Below, one piece after another: positions 62,129 through 64,000 of a stretch of DNA of 64,000 nt (position 1 is its first letter; each line of letters opens with the position of its first letter). Location: NCBI GenBank assembly GCA_905178155.1, contig CAJINV010000005.1, forward strand, positions 6,718,153 to 6,782,152. The letters run 5' to 3'. The DNA comes from Amoebophrya sp. A120. Lineage: Eukaryota; Sar; Dinophyceae; Syndiniales; Amoebophryaceae. Under the pieces are notes generated by a model that was given only the letters and a program-made list of their open reading frames with translations, was not told the origin of the DNA and did not search any database. The translations under genes were made by a program, and so were the position numbers.

Positions 62129-64000
62129 ATGTACCACCGGGGCGGAGGCGGAGCCGGTGGACCCGGCGCAGCTACTTCCCCCGAGAATTACACTGGCGCT
62201 CTGCCCGACGGCAAATTTAACCTTCAAGCCGGGGGCTCGCACTCTAGTTCCTACGACCCCGATAAAAATTCGTCTCGACATAATTGCTCCCGGGCACCAG
62301 ATGTTGAACTCGGGTCCGGGCAGTACCGGGATCCCGAATCGGGGGATATTGTTTACTCGCAGTCGCCACTTTGGAAGGACAAAGAGAACCACCTGCAGAG
62401 CAGCACCAGCAGCTACTTCCAACTCAATTCCCGGACGGGAAGTCGGCAGCATTTGATCCTGCAGTTCCGGCAAACAACCGTGAAAGCGTTAGCAACTTTC
62501 CGTGCCTGCCCGGAACTGTTCTTAACCGTCTCGCTCTTCTGCATCAGTGCGACAATTTACATTTACGTCTATTGTCTCAGTAGTTCTTCTACTTCGAGCG
62601 GTTCTTCGTTGTTTTTCGCCGATGCAGATGATTATATGGGAATTGAAGCTGAATACGAAAGAACAAATAGAAGAATAACCGCCGGTGCTGCAGCTTCAAC
62701 ATCTGCACAAGAAATAAATCTCGAAGATGAACTGCCTACAAAGAGGACTTCCATGACGGCACTCCCAACCACAAACATCGACCCCGCGGAGGCGGGTATC
62801 ACACCTATGGACCCGAAGAAATTTTCAACTTTAAGTACGACGAGTTCCGCGACCCCGGTGGTTTTGCCGACGTCTAGGAAGGCACGGAAGGTGACGGATT
62901 CTTTTCTCTCGGAGAGCTCGAAAAAGAATCACGCGGAACGACTAGCGAAATTTGGCCAGTATGTGAAAAGAAAAAATGCTTCTTCAACAACATCTTCCAA
63001 AACAACCAAGGATACAACAAAAATCACACCACCACCGCAAGCTGCCGCACCCAGCACGAAAATAGATGGCAGAATACTGAACGAGGACAAGGTGAAGAGC
63101 GCCGAGCAGGTGATTTTGACGTTGCCGATGACTATTCAGGAAAAAACCGCGTTCGAACTAGCAATAGAAATTTCGGACTACATGCAAACCAATTTCGAGG
63201 ATGAGAATGAAGAGCCAAAACCTGCAGAAGAAGCGAAAGAAGCAGCAAAAACCGCAGATGACAAAGCAACTGCGGCTGCAACTGCATCATCCACAAAAGA
63301 GCAACCTGATGAAATCAAAAGTGGAAAGAAATCAGCTGCAGATCAAGTAGATTCTGCTAATACCGCAGGGTCCTCGTTCAGGATGTCGGCCATCCTCCCC
63401 CAGCAGCTATCGCAGATCATGATCAGCAAACTGAATATGGGTTCGACATCGGTAAACAACGGTCGGGATTTTGAGCAGGAGCTGGTGATATCGTTGTCGA
63501 AACAGCAAGTGGACCAGGATTTGGATGGGAGAATAGATCTGATCGAACTAATATCAAATACAAATTATGTCATCTGGGTCTGGAAGGATGCAATGTTTGT
63601 CATGCACATTTTGCATGACTCCTGATGTCTGTGATGCATGCCCTAGCATGACAGATTTTGTGAGGGCTTCTTGATGCCTATATCGCATGAGAAATGCCCT
63701 CTCGCCCTGGCAAAAACTGGACCTCTTTTGCTGTTCATGCAATTCAGATTTTCGTAGAATTCAGACGCAGCATCACAAGTTGCATCCTTCCAGACCCAGA
63801 CAGAGACATATTTGCAATGCATAGCTAACAGATCTTTTCAAAACCACCCACGTGCCGAAAGAGAAGAACAAGGACGGTTCCGAGCATTTCAACTACGACT
63901 GCGGAATGCTCGACATTTTTGACAAACTTTCTCGGGGCGAAAGTGGGGGGCTGATCGCAGCAGAGGTGGTGGACGGGGCGTATGAGATGCTGTATGGACT
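62129..64000 (+). CDS. EF-hand membrane protein, tandem paralogue (3' partial)
   Basis: ATG at 62,129 (context CTACCATGTA). Exon 1 runs to 63,551; the frame resumes at 63,829 after a family I introner and is still open at the window end. A Gly-rich N-terminus precedes a membrane segment (LFLTVSLFCISATIYIYVYC, about residues 130-149). A Thr/Ser/Lys-rich stalk follows, then a helical domain (AEQVILTLPMTIQEKTAFEL) matching PEQIITLLPPRVSEKLTVDL of the 56.5-kb protein, and the canonical EF-hand loop DQDLDGRIDLIE (about 462-473). After the introner, ESGGLIAAEVVDGAYEML matches KSGGLIAPEIVDQAYGIL. The order of domains is the same, so the two are tandem duplicates. Calcium binding is inferred from the loop. 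Confidence 0.75.
63552..63823 (+). mobile_element. Introner, family I
   Basis: TATCAAATACAAATTATGTC at the left, GAGACATATTTGCAATGCATA at the right. Flanks ACTAA/GCTAA (4 of 5). Lies three codons after the EF-hand loop, not at the paralogue's site. Confidence 0.85.

Noticed and set aside
1-64000. Introners as classical MITE insertions that inactivate genes
   Set aside because: Removal of each element with one duplication copy restores long frames without a break in many genes, which fits spliced introns better than disruptive insertions.

Overview
The window looks like nuclear DNA of a dinoflagellate-type protist, most like the parasitic syndinian Amoebophrya. This rests on gene architecture, not on a marker gene. 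Nearly all supportable genes lie on the + strand. They carry a few ordinary GT-AG introns and, far more often, short repeated introns with terminal inverted repeats flanked by a duplicated target: introner elements. Such elements with non-canonical splice sites are known from Amoebophrya genomes, and related introners occur in other microalgae. No ribosomal RNA, tRNA or organelle gene was recognised.

I placed 53 introners, falling into about twelve terminal-repeat families (named I to XII here by their first bases). Nearly all begin TAT (or TAC) and end ATA. In 33 cases an exact 5-bp target duplication is visible; most of the rest show 4 of 5 matches or a 4-bp copy. Taking out the element plus one copy of the duplication restores reading frames across many exons. 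This lets whole genes be rebuilt that look like fragments in raw sequence: a 2,568-residue Gly/Pro/Gln-rich membrane protein (34,267-46,005, 14 introners plus 2 GT-AG introns), a 713-residue EF-hand membrane protein (56,470-61,220, 10 introners plus 1 GT-AG intron), an acyl-protein-thioesterase-like hydrolase (about 52,905-55,258), an ankyrin-repeat protein (30,694-31,756) and several proteins of unknown function.

Layout. 1-11 kb: introner-rich unknown genes and a minisatellite (8.2-8.8 kb). 11-23.8 kb: a GC-rich block without introners. It holds clusters of four unrelated short palindromes (consensus GAAATCTCNCTGAGATTTC, ACTAGT, TTTCGCCGGCGAAAC, AACCTTCAGAAGGTT), large hairpins, a possible 1.2-kb inverted-repeat element and two long unknown coding exons (17.9-18.7 and 22.1-23.6 kb). 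24-34 kb: small genes, most of which can be rebuilt. 34-46 kb: the giant gene. 47.6-52 kb: two tandem paralogues, one with an introner and one without it at the matching position. 52.9-55.3 kb: the thioesterase-like gene. 56.5-64 kb: two tandem EF-hand membrane paralogues with introners at different positions, the second cut by the window end.

The main biological point is the introner system. Many terminal-repeat families share the same end rule, the same 5-bp target duplication, an internal vocabulary of GCATGACA/TGTCATGC words and apparent orientation-independent splicing. They have invaded the genes recently enough for tandem paralogues to differ.
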